A stretch of 64,000 bases of DNA from Tissierellaceae bacterium (GCA_018434075.1 JAHDQA010000126.1:1-64000); one strand, 5' to 3'. Numbered from the stretch's first letter, positions 41,604-52,317 are shown. The notes: generated from the letters alone by a model not told the origin. Translations and numbers: made by a program.

Positions 41604-43826
41604 TTAAAATAAATAATCGAATTGGCTCTTTACCACTGAATCAGAAGAATATTCCTTGATCAAAGCTATGTTCGAAATGGCCCTTTTATGCCAAATATCT
41701 TTATTTAAGAAATCTTTATCTATATTTTCTCTCACTTTTCTATAATCATCAAAGTCCTTTAAAACTAGATTTATATCATTAAATTTAATCAATAAATCAA
41801 ATAACTCTTTAAATTCATCTGGCAAAAAAAGTCCATACGCTCCATTTAACGCGTCTATGCTCTTTCTTAAAGCGGCATTTTTATAGTACAATTCCTGTGA
41901 GTTGTAATTTTTATTTTCATATATCTCTTGTATTTCTTTTTCTTCAGATCCAAAAAGATATACGCCGTCTTTTGCATAACTTAAGAAATTTAAATTATAT
42001 TTGTTTTTAGAGCCTATTGCAAGACTTCCATTTACCATGCTTATGAGTTTAAAAGCATTCACTTTTTCTTTAGTCGGTGTTGCAAGGGATTCTGCTAAAT
42101 CGATTGCCGAATATATATTGCCTAAACGATCTAACGCGGCATCATCAAGGAAAAACAATCTCAGCTTATCTTTGATAGTCATGTCTTTGTTTATTTTTTG
42201 TGATAATTTGAATATCAGTTTAATAATGAGTTTCCCAATTTTATCGTTTGAATCAGCTTTCCCCGCAATAAAGAAAACCTTTGGCAGAATATCTATGTTA
42301 GGATTGTCAATTAGCCTTAAATACTCATATATGATGTATAAAGTCTCTAACAATTGCCTGTTTTTATCGTCTATTTGAATGATGTGGCCATCATATAGAT
42401 GATAAGGATTTATCTTAACCCTATATTGATTGAATATTTCTTGCGCTAATCTAATTTTATGTCTTTGCTTTATTTTCTTAATTTCTTCAACAAAACTAAC
42501 ATCGTTGACTAAATCTAAAATGCCGTCTATTTTTTTAATGTCTTTAGATAAATCCTCGGATGTTGCGGTTTTTAAAAAATCAAACAACTCAGGATTTCCA
42601 TATTCCAAGTACTTCCTATGTGATATCGCAATTAAAGGATTTATGGTGTCCACCTTGGTGTTTGTGGCTTTTGCCAAGTTGATAAGCCTTACCTCTCCGT
42701 CCCATAGAATTGATTCTTCTTTTATTTCCCCAGTTGGATTGTCGGCAGTGATTTTTTTAATATATCTATGATGGATCTCATCTAAAATCATCCAGACTCT
42801 AGGAAGGACTTTCATCAAGAGATTACCTTCCGTCTGTAAATAGTCTTCTTTCAATCTGATGTATGTGAAAGTATTTTGCGTTAGCTCCCACGCTTCATCC
42901 CACTCCAAATTGTATTCATCCAGCAATATTCTCATAAATTCTGGCAATGCTATCAACAAATTCGAATCTGCTAGCAAGATTCTAAAATATGATGAAAATT
43001 TTCTGATGTCCTCGTTTGTTTCCAAATATTCTCTGATTGCATCTTTCAAACTAGATGATACCAAAATATACCTTTGTACTAATTTTTTCTCTCTATCCGA
43101 CGGGGTTGTTGATTTAGGCAATAGTCTATTTGTGTAATTCCCATCATCAAGGAGCCTTATCTTTAAGTAAAAGTCAGTACCTTTTGATATATATGGAAGA
43201 TCATAGCATCTAATATTTAGTTTGCTAGTGTTTAGCTGATTAAACCTGTATTTTCCATCTCTATATTGAGTTTCAACTTCGCCATATGTGTCAATTGAGT
43301 ATTTAAATTCTTTTTTATAGAGCCAATTTTTTCCCCTGCTCCACCAGTCATCTGGCAATTCATGCTGGCCTTCCTCATCTACAAGCTGCTTAAAATAGCC
43401 ATCTCTATATAATAGTCCATAGCCTATGCAGTTTATCTTTAGATTAGAAAAACTGTCCATTAAAGAATCTGTATATATTCCCATGTAGCTTTTTCCGAGT
43501 TCTATGCTCTTGTCTTCTTCCAATAGAGATTTTAGATTTACAACCTCTTTAGATAATGCATTTTGAATGTCATTTGAAATTCCCATGTAATTAATATGTT
43601 TAGCCAGTAAATCTCCAGGCAAGTATTCAAGCGATAGAAAGACATTTGTCTTTTTATCGCTCATTGATTTTTCTGTCTCATATAAGTTCTTCCCTATAGT
43701 CTGCCTCAAATAGTAGCAAGTCGCTCTGTATATTTCACCAATCGATGCCTCTTCCAGTACTGTTGCTTGATGTTGATAGAGAATGTCTTGTATGTCTTGT
43801 CGTATATAATTTAAATCTTTTTGCAT
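41604..43826 (-). CDS. Degenerate glycogen phosphorylase (GT35) homologue, probably non-catalytic
   Basis: This 740-residue protein aligns along its length with glycogen phosphorylase (SLEYLPGDLLAKHI, INCIGYGLLYRDGYFKQ, ELPDDWW, LLPKSTTPSDREKKLVQRYI, EFMRILLDEYNLEWDEAW, KADSNDKIGKLIIKLI). Nearly all catalytic motifs are altered: GNGGLGRLAAC is ELGKSYMGIYT, LNDTHP is LADSNL, the TNHT histidine site is TYIR, KRIHEYKRQ is IQIDDKNRQ, and SGTGNMKF around the PLP lysine is EKVNAFKLIS. It may therefore be a glucan-binding scaffold or regulator. The ORF opens at 43937, inside glgA; I use ATG 43826 with GAAGGTGA upstream, giving an 11-base gap. It sits between glgA and pulA. No true phosphorylase is in the window. 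Confidence 0.85.
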   Translation of the reverse strand: MQKDLNYIRQDIQDILYQHQATVLEEASIGEIYRATCYYLRQTIGKNLYETEKSMSDKKTNVFLSLEYLPGDLLAKHINYMGISNDIQNALSKEVVNLKSLLEEDKSIELGKSYMGIYTDSLMDSFSNLKINCIGYGLLYRDGYFKQLVDEEGQHELPDDWWSRGKNWLYKKEFKYSIDTYGEVETQYRDGKYRFNQLNTSKLNIRCYDLPYISKGTDFYLKIRLLDDGNYTNRLLPKSTTPSDREKKLVQRYILVSSSLKDAIREYLETNEDIRKFSSYFRILLADSNLLIALPEFMRILLDEYNLEWDEAWELTQNTFTYIRLKEDYLQTEGNLLMKVLPRVWMILDEIHHRYIKKITADNPTGEIKEESILWDGEVRLINLAKATNTKVDTINPLIAISHRKYLEYGNPELFDFLKTATSEDLSKDIKKIDGILDLVNDVSFVEEIKKIKQRHKIRLAQEIFNQYRVKINPYHLYDGHIIQIDDKNRQLLETLYIIYEYLRLIDNPNIDILPKVFFIAGKADSNDKIGKLIIKLIFKLSQKINKDMTIKDKLRLFFLDDAALDRLGNIYSAIDLAESLATPTKEKVNAFKLISMVNGSLAIGSKNKYNLNFLSYAKDGVYLFGSEEKEIQEIYENKNYNSQELYYKNAALRKSIDALNGAYGLFLPDEFKELFDLLIKFNDINLVLKDFDDYRKVRENIDKDFLNKDIWHKRAISNIALIKEYSSDSVVKSQFDYLF

Positions 43827-43837
43827 CCATTCACCTT

Positions 43838-45268
43838 CTATTGTTTTAAAAGAAATTCGTATAATTTGATGTACTCTATTGACGAATTCTCCCAGTCGTG
43901 TTTTGCTTTCATCGCTTGTATGACTAAATTCTTCCATTTATCCTTGTCTTTATACAAGCTCAGCGCTTCTTTTATCGAAAATAGAAGCTCATGTGCATTG
44001 TAATTTGCAAAACTAAAGCCAGTGCCTTCTTGTGTGTATTTATTGTATGGAATGACGGTATCCTTAAGGCCGCCTGTTTCTCTTACTACTGGAATTGTTC
44101 CGTATCTCATGGCTATGAGCTGAGATATTCCACAAGGTTCAAACAGCGATGGCATGAGAAATATATCTGAACCTGCATACACTAAATGGGATTCCTTCTG
44201 GTTGAAATATATATGCGCACTCAGTTTAGCTTCATATTTCCACGCGTACATTTTAAACATTTCTTCATACTCTCTATCACCAGTCCCCAAGACCACAAAC
44301 TGAATTTCTTCTTTCAATAACTTTTCCAATATATATCTTATAAGATCAAATCCCTTTGAGCTTACAAGTCTAGATACAACCGATATTAGCGGTATGTTTT
44401 CGTCTTGCGGCAAATTGTATAGCTTCTGCAATTCTAATTTGTTTTTCTTCTTGTTTTCCAGATTGTTTATAGAATAGTTGAAAGGTATGTTATTATCTGT
44501 TTCAGGATTATAAATTTCATAATCTATTCCATTGACAATGCCAACTAGTTTATTTTCGTGTTTTCTAATGATGCCTTGGAGATTTTCTCCATAAAAATCA
44601 TATCTTATCTCTTCTGCATAAGTCTTTGATACAGTAGTCAAAGCATCGCAATATACTATCCCAGCTTTTAAAAAATTGACTTTGTCGTAAAACTCCAACC
44701 CGTCCATGTTGAAATACTCAAAGCTTAAACCCGCTATTGAAAGCACTTCTTTGTCAAAGACGCCTTGGTATTTTAAATTGTGAATTGTAAAGACTGTCTT
44801 TATGTCCTTATAATATGGATCTCCCTTTGCAAAGTCCTTGATATAAAGCGGAAGTAATCCTGTATGCCAATCATTTGCGTGCACTATGTCCGGCTTTAAA
44901 TTGAGCTCTTTTAACATCTGGCAAACCGCTTTGTTGAAAAATACAAATCTCTCGCCATCGTCAAAATGTCCATAGAGTCCGTCTCTTTTAAAGTAATATT
45001 CGTTGTCAATAAAGTAGACATCCACTTCATCATCCTCGTACTTCAAGATGCCTGCGTAAACATGCCTCCATTGCAAATCCACATAGAAGTGCTTTATTTT
45101 TACCATTTTTTCTCTATATTTAGCGTCTATTTGAGAATACAATGGAATAACCAATGATATTTTTTGTCCTTCCTCTTTAATGGCTTTAGGCAAAGATCCT
45201 GCCACATCAGCTAGACCTCCAGTCTTTATAAATGGCGCTGCCTCCGAGGATACATATACGATATTCAT
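43838..45268 (-). CDS. glgA: Glycogen synthase (ADP-glucose type)
   Basis: This 476-residue GT5 glycosyltransferase adds glucose from ADP-glucose to the growing alpha-1,4 chain. The N-terminal KTGGLADVAGSLPKAI (about 16-31) carries the substrate lysine. HANDWHTGLLPLYI, TIHNLKYQGVF and the C-terminal FEPCGISQLIAMRYGTIPVVRETGGL are all standard. It is full length. It lies six bases after glgD and 11 bases before the phosphorylase-like gene in the same operon. Confidence 0.96.
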   Translation of the reverse strand: MNIVYVSSEAAPFIKTGGLADVAGSLPKAIKEEGQKISLVIPLYSQIDAKYREKMVKIKHFYVDLQWRHVYAGILKYEDDEVDVYFIDNEYYFKRDGLYGHFDDGERFVFFNKAVCQMLKELNLKPDIVHANDWHTGLLPLYIKDFAKGDPYYKDIKTVFTIHNLKYQGVFDKEVLSIAGLSFEYFNMDGLEFYDKVNFLKAGIVYCDALTTVSKTYAEEIRYDFYGENLQGIIRKHENKLVGIVNGIDYEIYNPETDNNIPFNYSINNLENKKKNKLELQKLYNLPQDENIPLISVVSRLVSSKGFDLIRYILEKLLKEEIQFVVLGTGDREYEEMFKMYAWKYEAKLSAHIYFNQKESHLVYAGSDIFLMPSLFEPCGISQLIAMRYGTIPVVRETGGLKDTVIPYNKYTQEGTGFSFANYNAHELLFSIKEALSLYKDKDKWKNLVIQAMKAKHDWENSSIEYIKLYEFLLKQ

Positions 45269-45274
45269 ACTGCT

Positions 45275-46399
45275 TCAATCCCTTCCAATTATCTGATTTT
45301 TCTCAACTACAAAAGGTATAGATCTAGTGCCAGCTATCCTTACCCCTTCTGTGATTATTACTTGTTTATCTAAAATTGAATTCACCACAGAGGCGTTTTC
45401 CAAAATCTCTGATTTTTGCATGACAACCGAATTTCTGACGATTGCATTTTTACCTACTCTAACGCCTCTAAATATGATTGAATTCTCTACTTTCCCCTCA
45501 ATTATGCAACCATTTGCGATTAATGAATTTTGTACCTGAGCGCTATCGGTGTATATGGTTGAAGGTTCATCTTTTGTCTTTGTAAGCACAACTCCATTTT
45601 CTTGAAAAACCGCGTTCGAGATGCTTCGCTTTAACAAATTCATATTTGCGTCATAATATGTTTTGAGATTTCTTATATTTTCCACATGCCCGTCGTATTC
45701 GTAAGTATTTATCTTGTATTTGTGTCTATTTTTTATGATCGCCTCTTGGATGTAATCTGCGTCTCCTTTTTCTATCGACTCTTTTACAAGTTTTACAAAC
45801 ACTTCTTTTTTGATGTATCCCATTCTCAAATACATGTTAAAGTCAATTTCCGTTCCAAGATTTAAGCCTATATTTATCATATCTCCATCTTCAGAAATAC
45901 TTATCTTTTCACAATTTATATAGTTTCCTAATGGATCATGTATTCTCTTATAAAACAATGTTATGTCTGCGTCGGTTTCAAGAAAATGCTCCATCGCATC
46001 GTCTAGATCCACCTTTGCAATTATATTGGGTTCATTTATTAAAATTACCTTCTCTTTTACTTGTTCAATAAACTCTAAAGTACTAAAAAAGTGTGGAATA
46101 TCTCCATATCTGCTTATGGTGTAATCCTGTGTTATCGGAGGTACAATGTAAAGCCCATTTATTCTCCTGTTTAAATCCCATGGTTTGCCATCACCAAGGT
46201 GATCCATAGTAGACCTGATTTTCTCACCCGTGTAAACCGCTACCGTTCGAATTCCGTGGTTGACCATATTCGATAAGCTAAAGTCTATCAGTCTATACCT
46301 GCCACCATAAGGCAGCATATAAACAGGTCTGTGTTTGCAGAGTACTCCAAAGTTGTTCTCTATATTTGCAGTGCTTATAATCCCAAGGCTTCTTACCAT
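45275..46399 (-). CDS. glgD: Glucose-1-phosphate adenylyltransferase-like subunit GlgD
   Basis: This 374-residue nucleotidyltransferase homologue has a C-terminal left-handed beta helix (VENSIIFRGVRVGKNAIVRN, MQKSEILENASV). The N-terminal signature GGQGTRL of the catalytic subunit is missing (here ANIENNFGVLCKHRPVYMLP), as is usual for GlgD. GlgD pairs with GlgC and raises its activity in Firmicutes. It follows glgC by 12 bases. The start has AGGAGGGAG. Confidence 0.94.
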   Translation of the reverse strand: MVRSLGIISTANIENNFGVLCKHRPVYMLPYGGRYRLIDFSLSNMVNHGIRTVAVYTGEKIRSTMDHLGDGKPWDLNRRINGLYIVPPITQDYTISRYGDIPHFFSTLEFIEQVKEKVILINEPNIIAKVDLDDAMEHFLETDADITLFYKRIHDPLGNYINCEKISISEDGDMINIGLNLGTEIDFNMYLRMGYIKKEVFVKLVKESIEKGDADYIQEAIIKNRHKYKINTYEYDGHVENIRNLKTYYDANMNLLKRSISNAVFQENGVVLTKTKDEPSTIYTDSAQVQNSLIANGCIIEGKVENSIIFRGVRVGKNAIVRNSVVMQKSEILENASVVNSILDKQVIITEGVRIAGTRSIPFVVEKNQIIGRD

Positions 46400-46411
46400 T
46401 TTTCTCCCTCC

Positions 46412-47548
46412 TTATTCTGCTACTACCTTGTCATTTGTTACCATGTAAATCTTAAAACCATCATCCAGCCCAATTTCTTTACCGCTTTCGACTGTAACAT
46501 CCTCCATTACCACTGCATTGTAAACTTTTGCGTCTTTTTTTATCACCGAATTGGACAATATTACAGAATTTTTGACGACTGCTCCCTTTTCAACTATTAC
46601 ATCTCCGAAGAGCACACTCTTTTCAACCGTTCCTTCAATATAGCACCCTTCGTTTATCATAGAGTTTATTACTTTAGATGATTTGTGAATATATTGAGGA
46701 GGGAGATTTCTTGTCCTAGTGTATATTCTCCAATCTCTATCATAAAGGTTTAAAGTGTTGTCAGGATTTAATAAATCCATATTAGCTTCCCAATAGCTCT
46801 TTACTGTACCAACATCTTTCCAGTACCCTTTAAATTCCCAAGTGTACATTTTTTTATTTTCTCTGAGCATAAGTGGAAGTACATTTTTGCCGAAATCATT
46901 ATCTGAAGTCTTGTCTTCATTGTCTTTAATTAAATATTCTCTAAGTATTGGCCAATTGAACATATATATTCCCATACTCGCTAAATTACTCTTGGCTTTT
47001 TTTGGTTTTTCCTCAAATTCAACTATCCTATTGTCATCATCTACATTGATTATTCCAAATCTATTTGTTTCTTCCAATGGCACAGTAAGCACAGCTATAG
47101 TTACATCGGCATTTTTTTGTTTATGCGCATCTAACAAATCGTTGTAATTCATTTTATAGATATGGTCGCCAGAAAGTACAAGCACATATTCTGGGTCTAA
47201 TTCATCTATGAAATTCATATTTTCATAAATTGCATTTGCAGTCCCTCTGTACCATCTGCCGCCTTTTTCCGACATGAATGGTTGGAGTATTCTTAACCCC
47301 CCTACATTTCTGTCGTAATCCCAAGCTGTTCCTATTCCTATGTGAGAGTTTAATATAAATGGTTTGTACTGAGTCAATACCCCGATGTCTTCAATCCCAG
47401 AGTTTGCTGCATTGCTAAGCGCAAAGTCGATGATCCTGTACTTGCCTCCAAATGGAACCGCAGGTTTTGCTATGTTTTTAGTGAGCTCTTTTAATCTAGT
47501 TCCCTGTCCACCTGCTAAAAGCATGGCTACAATTTTGCCTTTTTTCAT
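46412..47548 (-). CDS. glgC: Glucose-1-phosphate adenylyltransferase, catalytic subunit
   Basis: This 378-residue enzyme makes ADP-glucose from ATP and glucose-1-phosphate. It shows [16 protein letters not shown] (about 8-23), the [15 protein letters not shown] substrate loop, [11 protein letters not shown] with the metal-binding Asp, [18 protein letters not shown], and a hexapeptide-repeat C-terminus ([20 protein letters not shown]). The ORF runs to 47614 but overlaps glgB there. ATG 47548 has TAGGAGGG upstream and gives the family N-terminus. It lies 10 bases after glgB. Confidence 0.97.
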   Translation of the reverse strand: MKKGKIVAMLLAGGQGTRLKELTKNIAKPAVPFGGKYRIIDFALSNAANSGIEDIGVLTQYKPFILNSHIGIGTAWDYDRNVGGLRILQPFMSEKGGRWYRGTANAIYENMNFIDELDPEYVLVLSGDHIYKMNYNDLLDAHKQKNADVTIAVLTVPLEETNRFGIINVDDDNRIVEFEEKPKKAKSNLASMGIYMFNWPILREYLIKDNEDKTSDNDFGKNVLPLMLRENKKMYTWEFKGYWKDVGTVKSYWEANMDLLNPDNTLNLYDRDWRIYTRTRNLPPQYIHKSSKVINSMINEGCYIEGTVEKSVLFGDVIVEKGAVVKNSVILSNSVIKKDAKVYNAVVMEDVTVESGKEIGLDDGFKIYMVTNDKVVAE

Positions 47549-47558
47549 ATTATCCCTC

Positions 47559-49457
47559 CTAGATTTTTGACTCTCTTTTCTTAAGATACATTCCTCCAAG
47601 AGGAGGTAAATCAACCCTTATGCTTTGATCTCTGCCATGAAAAGACTCATTTTTTGTCTTGTAGCTCTTAACTCTCTTAGTATTGCCTCCATATCTTTGG
47701 TGATCACTTGTGAGTATTATCTGATAAACCCCTTCTTCAAGCACTCCAATAGGATAGTTTTCTCTTGGCACAGGAGTAAAGTTGAATATCGCAATAAGTC
47801 TTTCGCCTTTTTTATTTATTCTCTCAAATGAGATTATACTTTCTAAATAATTGTCATTTTCAATCCATGTAAAGCCTTCATAACTATTATCTATATCATA
47901 AAGGCAAGATTCCTCTTTATATAATTTATTCAAGTCCTGTACAAATTTTTGGAGTTTCTGGTGTTTTTCATAGCCTAACAAATGCCACTCCAAGCTCTCG
48001 TAAAATCTCCATTCTATGAATTGACCGAATTCCCCTCCCATGAACAAAAGTTTTTTCCCAGGGTGAGCATACATGTACTGATACAATAACTTTAAATTTG
48101 CAAATTTATCCTCGTAATAACCCGGCATTTTATCTATTAAAGACTTTTTCCCATGGACAACTTCGTCATGGCTTAAAGGCAAAATATAGTTTTCTGAAAA
48201 TGCATACATCATGCTAAAAGTGAGGGCATTGTGATGGTCTTTTCTAAAGAGAGGGTCAAGTTCCATATATTTTAATATGTCATTCATCCAACCCATGTTC
48301 CACTTGAAATTAAATCCAAGCCCACCATCTTCAACTGGATATGTGACTTTTGGCCACGCGGTGGATTCCTCAGCAATCATCATCGTATCTGGATAGTATT
48401 TGAAAACTGTGGTGTTTAACTTCTTTATAAAGTCTATAGCTTCTAGGTTCTCTCTGCCTCCATAGATGTTTCTTAAGTTCTTCCCTCCAAAATCTAAATA
48501 GAGCATATACGCTACGGCGTCAATTCTAAGTCCATCTATGTGATAATAATCATGCCAGTAAATAGCATTGGAGATTAAAAAAGAATGGACTTCGGGCTTT
48601 GAATAGTCAAAGTTTAGAGTGCCCCATTGCTCGTTTTCTGCCTTAGCTCTATCCAACGACTCATACAAATATGTACCATCAAATCTTGCTAATCCAAAGT
48701 CATCTTTGCAAAAATGTGCTGGCACCCAATCCAATATGACTCCAATGTCATTTTTGTGACATTCATCTACAAAATACATAAAATCTTTAGGTGTTCCAAA
48801 GCGACTGGTAGGCGCAAAGTATCCAGTTGTCTGATAACCCCAGGAAGCATCGAGAGGATGTTCTGTTATAGGCAATAGCTCTATATGGGTATAGCCCATT
48901 TTTTTAACATAACTTACTAATTCCTTGGCAAGTTCCCTATAAGAATACACTTCGCCTCCTTCTTTTTGCTTCCACGATAGCAAATGCACTTCATATATCG
49001 AAATTGGCCTATTGTATAGATTTTTCCCTCTTTTCTTAAGCCACTCTCTGTCGTTCCATTTGTAGCCTTTTATGTCATATACTTTTGAGTCAGTAAATGG
49101 TCTTGTATCCGAGTGGAAAGCGAAGGGATCAGCTTTATATCTAACTTCGTTTTGCTCTGTTATAATTCTATATTTATATTTGTCGTATTCTTCAACTCCC
49201 TCAACTGCTATATGCCAAAGGCCACTATTTTCTATTCTCTGCATTGGGAGAGAGGTTTCATCCCATTCGTTAAAATCTCCAGTTAGATATATTTCTTTAG
49301 CTCTAGGAGCCCACACTACAAATCTATATCCGTGAAAATTTCTCTTTTTGTATGGATGAGCGCCCATAAACTCATAGGCTTTATAAAAAGTGCCCTCATG
49401 AAATAAATATGCGTCTAGTTCTCCTTCTTTAGGGTAGTAGTATTTTAAATCAGTCAT
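47559..49457 (-). CDS. glgB: 1,4-alpha-glucan branching enzyme
   Basis: This 632-residue GH13 enzyme creates alpha-1,6 branches in glycogen. The CBM48 domain is at about 35-130 ([20 protein letters not shown]). The catalytic barrel shows DWVPAHF, nucleophile region [19 protein letters not shown] acid/base and [14 protein letters not shown]. The C-terminal beta domain ends at GGMYLKKRE. It is first of the glg genes, 29 bases after herA, with AAGGAGGG before ATG. Confidence 0.97.
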   Translation of the reverse strand: MTDLKYYYPKEGELDAYLFHEGTFYKAYEFMGAHPYKKRNFHGYRFVVWAPRAKEIYLTGDFNEWDETSLPMQRIENSGLWHIAVEGVEEYDKYKYRIITEQNEVRYKADPFAFHSDTRPFTDSKVYDIKGYKWNDREWLKKRGKNLYNRPISIYEVHLLSWKQKEGGEVYSYRELAKELVSYVKKMGYTHIELLPITEHPLDASWGYQTTGYFAPTSRFGTPKDFMYFVDECHKNDIGVILDWVPAHFCKDDFGLARFDGTYLYESLDRAKAENEQWGTLNFDYSKPEVHSFLISNAIYWHDYYHIDGLRIDAVAYMLYLDFGGKNLRNIYGGRENLEAIDFIKKLNTTVFKYYPDTMMIAEESTAWPKVTYPVEDGGLGFNFKWNMGWMNDILKYMELDPLFRKDHHNALTFSMMYAFSENYILPLSHDEVVHGKKSLIDKMPGYYEDKFANLKLLYQYMYAHPGKKLLFMGGEFGQFIEWRFYESLEWHLLGYEKHQKLQKFVQDLNKLYKEESCLYDIDNSYEGFTWIENDNYLESIISFERINKKGERLIAIFNFTPVPRENYPIGVLEEGVYQIILTSDHQRYGGNTKRVKSYKTKNESFHGRDQSIRVDLPPLGGMYLKKRESKI

Positions 49458-49486
49458 TTATTCGCCCTCCTTAGCTACAATTTAAA

Positions 49487-51322
49487 TTAAAGTTTGATAT
49501 ATCTATACCCAAAAGGAGTAGATTCTCTTCCTATTAAATTCTTTTTATAGAGATTTTCTAACTTCTGTATTAATTCATCTTGTGCTAATGTTATCTTTTC
49601 ATCTCTTTCTATTTCCATAACCGCATTTAAAAGATCCATTTCTGAAATAGGAAGTTTATTTGATATTATTCTCATGAATTTCTCATCATCTTCATCCTTT
49701 TTTTGTCTTAATTCATCAAATGGATTTTGGGTATGAGGACTTATCGTATATGCAGCTCTTATTCTCGCAAAAATCGTGCGTCCCACCACTGCAGAAGATA
49801 TAAAGACATCTCCTGTCCTTAAATAAGGCAATCTCTTGGCTTCTTCGCTCGTTATATCCGTTTCTTCTTTAATAGTGTCTATATCTGATGCACGAACAGT
49901 TCTAAAAATGAGTTTAGTGTTTAATTGAGCAGTTATTGTCTCGTCTAAAAGTGTGGGCCTTTGAGTTGCTAGAGCTAGAAAGACACCGTATTTTCTTCCT
50001 TCTTGAGAAATTTCTTTCAATATGGATTTTGAAGGGGAGTCATATCCCTTGGGTGCAAAATTATGAGCTTCATCAGTCACAACTATAAATGGCGGAAAAT
50101 AAGGGGCCTCAACTCTTTTGTATTGAGCGTCTTTATATTCTCTCCTCTTATGATAGATGTTGTTTAACAAATATGTGCTATATACTTGTAAAATTCTGGT
50201 GTTGCCTTGAATTACAACCAAAAATCCATCCTTTAAATAATTCTCTATATCCCTTGAATCCTTGGAAAATATGCCTTCATTATATAGCCTTCTCAATCTC
50301 CATAGAATACCCTTTACAGAATTATAGGGACATGTCTTGTCGTATTGCATGAAGAGCTCTTTTCTTAACTCCCAAGCTTCTTTTTCATCATTGTTTTTAG
50401 CAGTTTCAATCTTTTGTTGTATCCTCTGCACAGATCCTTCCTCTTGAGCTTCCGTAAGGGCTTGTAGTCTATTGGAAAAGCTCAGATACGAGTCTTTGTT
50501 TTTAAATAACACATCTACAACATTGTTCATAGCATCTGAAAGAGGGCTTGAAGCATCCAACAGATTTTTTAAATCCCCAGCAGTTAAATCCTCAAATTTA
50601 ACTCCTACATGAACTCCTACTTGCAGACATTTGAAGCTTCCATTAAAGTCTCTTTTTTCATCTTTAAAATAATCTGGGCAATCGGAAAAATCCATTTCAT
50701 AGTGGGGATCTAATACAATTGTGGGAATTTCTTTTTGCATCAGCTCTTCTAATAGAACTCTAAGTCCAAAAGATTTCCCCGAGCCGGATCCGCCAAAAAC
50801 TCCAATGTGTGGATAGTGGTGCATCGACTTTAAATCCATAATATATGGCAACTCTCTCTGCTTCACTAGGCCTCTCTCTTCAAAAGTATAGAGTAAATCT
50901 TTGAATTCATCTTCGCACTCATCATATAGGCTATCTGTATTTCGTATAACTCCTAAGCATAGTCCATCTTCTTTTCTGGTTCTTAGCATCAAATTCTTTA
51001 TTTCACTAAATCTTGGAATTCGGACATCAGAGCCAGTTTCAACAGGGTATAGAGCTTCCTCCAGCAATCTGAGCTTCGCAACATATATCGTTTCTTCATC
51101 CACATCATAACCTAGTGCTTTCATGCTTTCTATGACAGAAGCATCCACAAAATCCCCATATACATTTAGCGGTATGTATCTGTTAAATGTCTCAGCTTCA
51201 ACCACTTCCCCTATTAAATCACCCTGTCTATCTTCAACAACTAGGAATTCATTGATCCTAAAGTTTCGCTCCTTTGAGCCTACATAAAATTCTTGTTGCG
51301 TAGTTATTCCCAATACTTTCAT
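49487..51322 (-). CDS. herA: HerA-type hexameric DNA-translocating ATPase
   Basis: This 611-residue ATPase of the FtsK-HerA superfamily has an N-terminal HAS-barrel-like domain (about 1-110), Walker A GGSGSGKSFG (about 176-185) and Walker B IVVTDEAHNF (about 420-429). A sensor/arginine-finger region follows with LATQRPTLLDETITAQLNTK. HerA hexamers pump DNA and work with NurA nuclease in end resection in archaea; bacterial pairs are linked to repair or phage defence. Here it follows nurA by 11 bases. No rad50/mre11 is near. It precedes glgB by 29 bases without an obvious terminator. Confidence 0.9.
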   Translation of the reverse strand: MKVLGITTQQEFYVGSKERNFRINEFLVVEDRQGDLIGEVVEAETFNRYIPLNVYGDFVDASVIESMKALGYDVDEETIYVAKLRLLEEALYPVETGSDVRIPRFSEIKNLMLRTRKEDGLCLGVIRNTDSLYDECEDEFKDLLYTFEERGLVKQRELPYIMDLKSMHHYPHIGVFGGSGSGKSFGLRVLLEELMQKEIPTIVLDPHYEMDFSDCPDYFKDEKRDFNGSFKCLQVGVHVGVKFEDLTAGDLKNLLDASSPLSDAMNNVVDVLFKNKDSYLSFSNRLQALTEAQEEGSVQRIQQKIETAKNNDEKEAWELRKELFMQYDKTCPYNSVKGILWRLRRLYNEGIFSKDSRDIENYLKDGFLVVIQGNTRILQVYSTYLLNNIYHKRREYKDAQYKRVEAPYFPPFIVVTDEAHNFAPKGYDSPSKSILKEISQEGRKYGVFLALATQRPTLLDETITAQLNTKLIFRTVRASDIDTIKEETDITSEEAKRLPYLRTGDVFISSAVVGRTIFARIRAAYTISPHTQNPFDELRQKKDEDDEKFMRIISNKLPISEMDLLNAVMEIERDEKITLAQDELIQKLENLYKKNLIGRESTPFGYRYIKL

Positions 51323-51333
51323 CTTTTCACCCC

Positions 51334-52317
51334 TTAAAGATTTCTCTTATCTCTTTCTGACACAAATAATCTCTCGTATATGTCTCTATCTAAATACTTC
51401 TCTAATAGAGCTTTTATTAAATCATCGCTTATTTTTACCTCTTTATCCACAATGTCAAGAAACAGTGGAACTCCTCTAGAATTTTCAGGTGTTAATGTTA
51501 AGACAAGTCTTGCCATGTCAACTAGGAGATGTCTTTGTTCCTCGATTATATCTATGCCAATTACATTTGGGCTTTTTGAACTTCTCAAAAATCCCGAGCT
51601 AAAGCCGCTCTGCTCTTTTTTATTTAATTCATCGTATATGACTAGCATTTCTTTGTACTGAAGTTGGCCAAATAGTACTTCTCTATCATATATAAGTCCT
51701 TTTAAATCTTCATATCTATTTTTAATCTCTTCTCCGATGATTTTCGTCTTAATGTCTTTAATCGTGCCAAATAGTATCACATCATTTAACAGACAGTATT
51801 CTACCAACTCTTTCCAAAGCTCTTTTGCATAAATTGTATACCTTATAAGCCCTCCATCCATCACCAAAGCATAAGGCGTTTTCTTTTTCACGCTTTCAAG
51901 TGCAGTTTTAACTTCGATTTGGGCTAATCTCCAGTTTTTTTCATCTGTTTCCAATTCTACATCTTCAAGTGGATTTTCTTTTATTTCTGACAATATAGGC
52001 GTATAAATATCTGTAAGATACACATCGTCTACATCTGGATTTGTCGACTTTGCCAGCCCTTGATACAGTTCAATATAATGGGGAAAGCTTCCCCCTTTTC
52101 TATTTGTAGAGCCGTCTACCGCTATAAGTCCACCTTTTTCTTTTATTCTAGCTAGTTCTTTATCATCAAGTTTTTTAAGTGTTACTATAGTCCCAATATT
52201 TTGTTCCAAAAATAATTTCATGTCTAAGTTGTTGTTTAATATTGGTGAATATTTCTTTGCGATTTCTCCATTCAAGTCTGTAAGCTTTGTTTTTAATTCA
52301 TCATTTATAGAAAGCAT
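51334..52317 (-). CDS. nurA: NurA-domain nuclease
   Basis: This 327-residue protein carries the NurA signature: GLIAVDGSTNRKGGSFPHY (about 82-100) with the metal-binding Asp, YALVMDGGLIRYTIYAKELW (second Asp, near 155), and C-terminal FLDIVDKEVKISDDLI. NurA is an RNase-H-fold 5'-3' exo/endonuclease that forms a ring on the HerA hexamer. The pairing with herA (11-base gap) strongly supports the name. The start follows GTAGGTGC. It is first of an apparent eight-gene run ending at pulA. Confidence 0.9.
   Translation of the reverse strand: MLSINDELKTKLTDLNGEIAKKYSPILNNNLDMKLFLEQNIGTIVTLKKLDDKELARIKEKGGLIAVDGSTNRKGGSFPHYIELYQGLAKSTNPDVDDVYLTDIYTPILSEIKENPLEDVELETDEKNWRLAQIEVKTALESVKKKTPYALVMDGGLIRYTIYAKELWKELVEYCLLNDVILFGTIKDIKTKIIGEEIKNRYEDLKGLIYDREVLFGQLQYKEMLVIYDELNKKEQSGFSSGFLRSSKSPNVIGIDIIEEQRHLLVDMARLVLTLTPENSRGVPLFLDIVDKEVKISDDLIKALLEKYLDRDIYERLFVSERDKRNL

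Noticed and set aside
43827..43937. Extra 37 N-terminal codons of the phosphorylase-like ORF
   Set aside because: They overlap the end of glgA by 100 bases and lack a ribosome site, while ATG 43826 has a good one.
47549..47614. Extended start of glgC
   Set aside because: It overlaps glgB and gives a tail absent from the family; ATG 47548 has TAGGAGGG.
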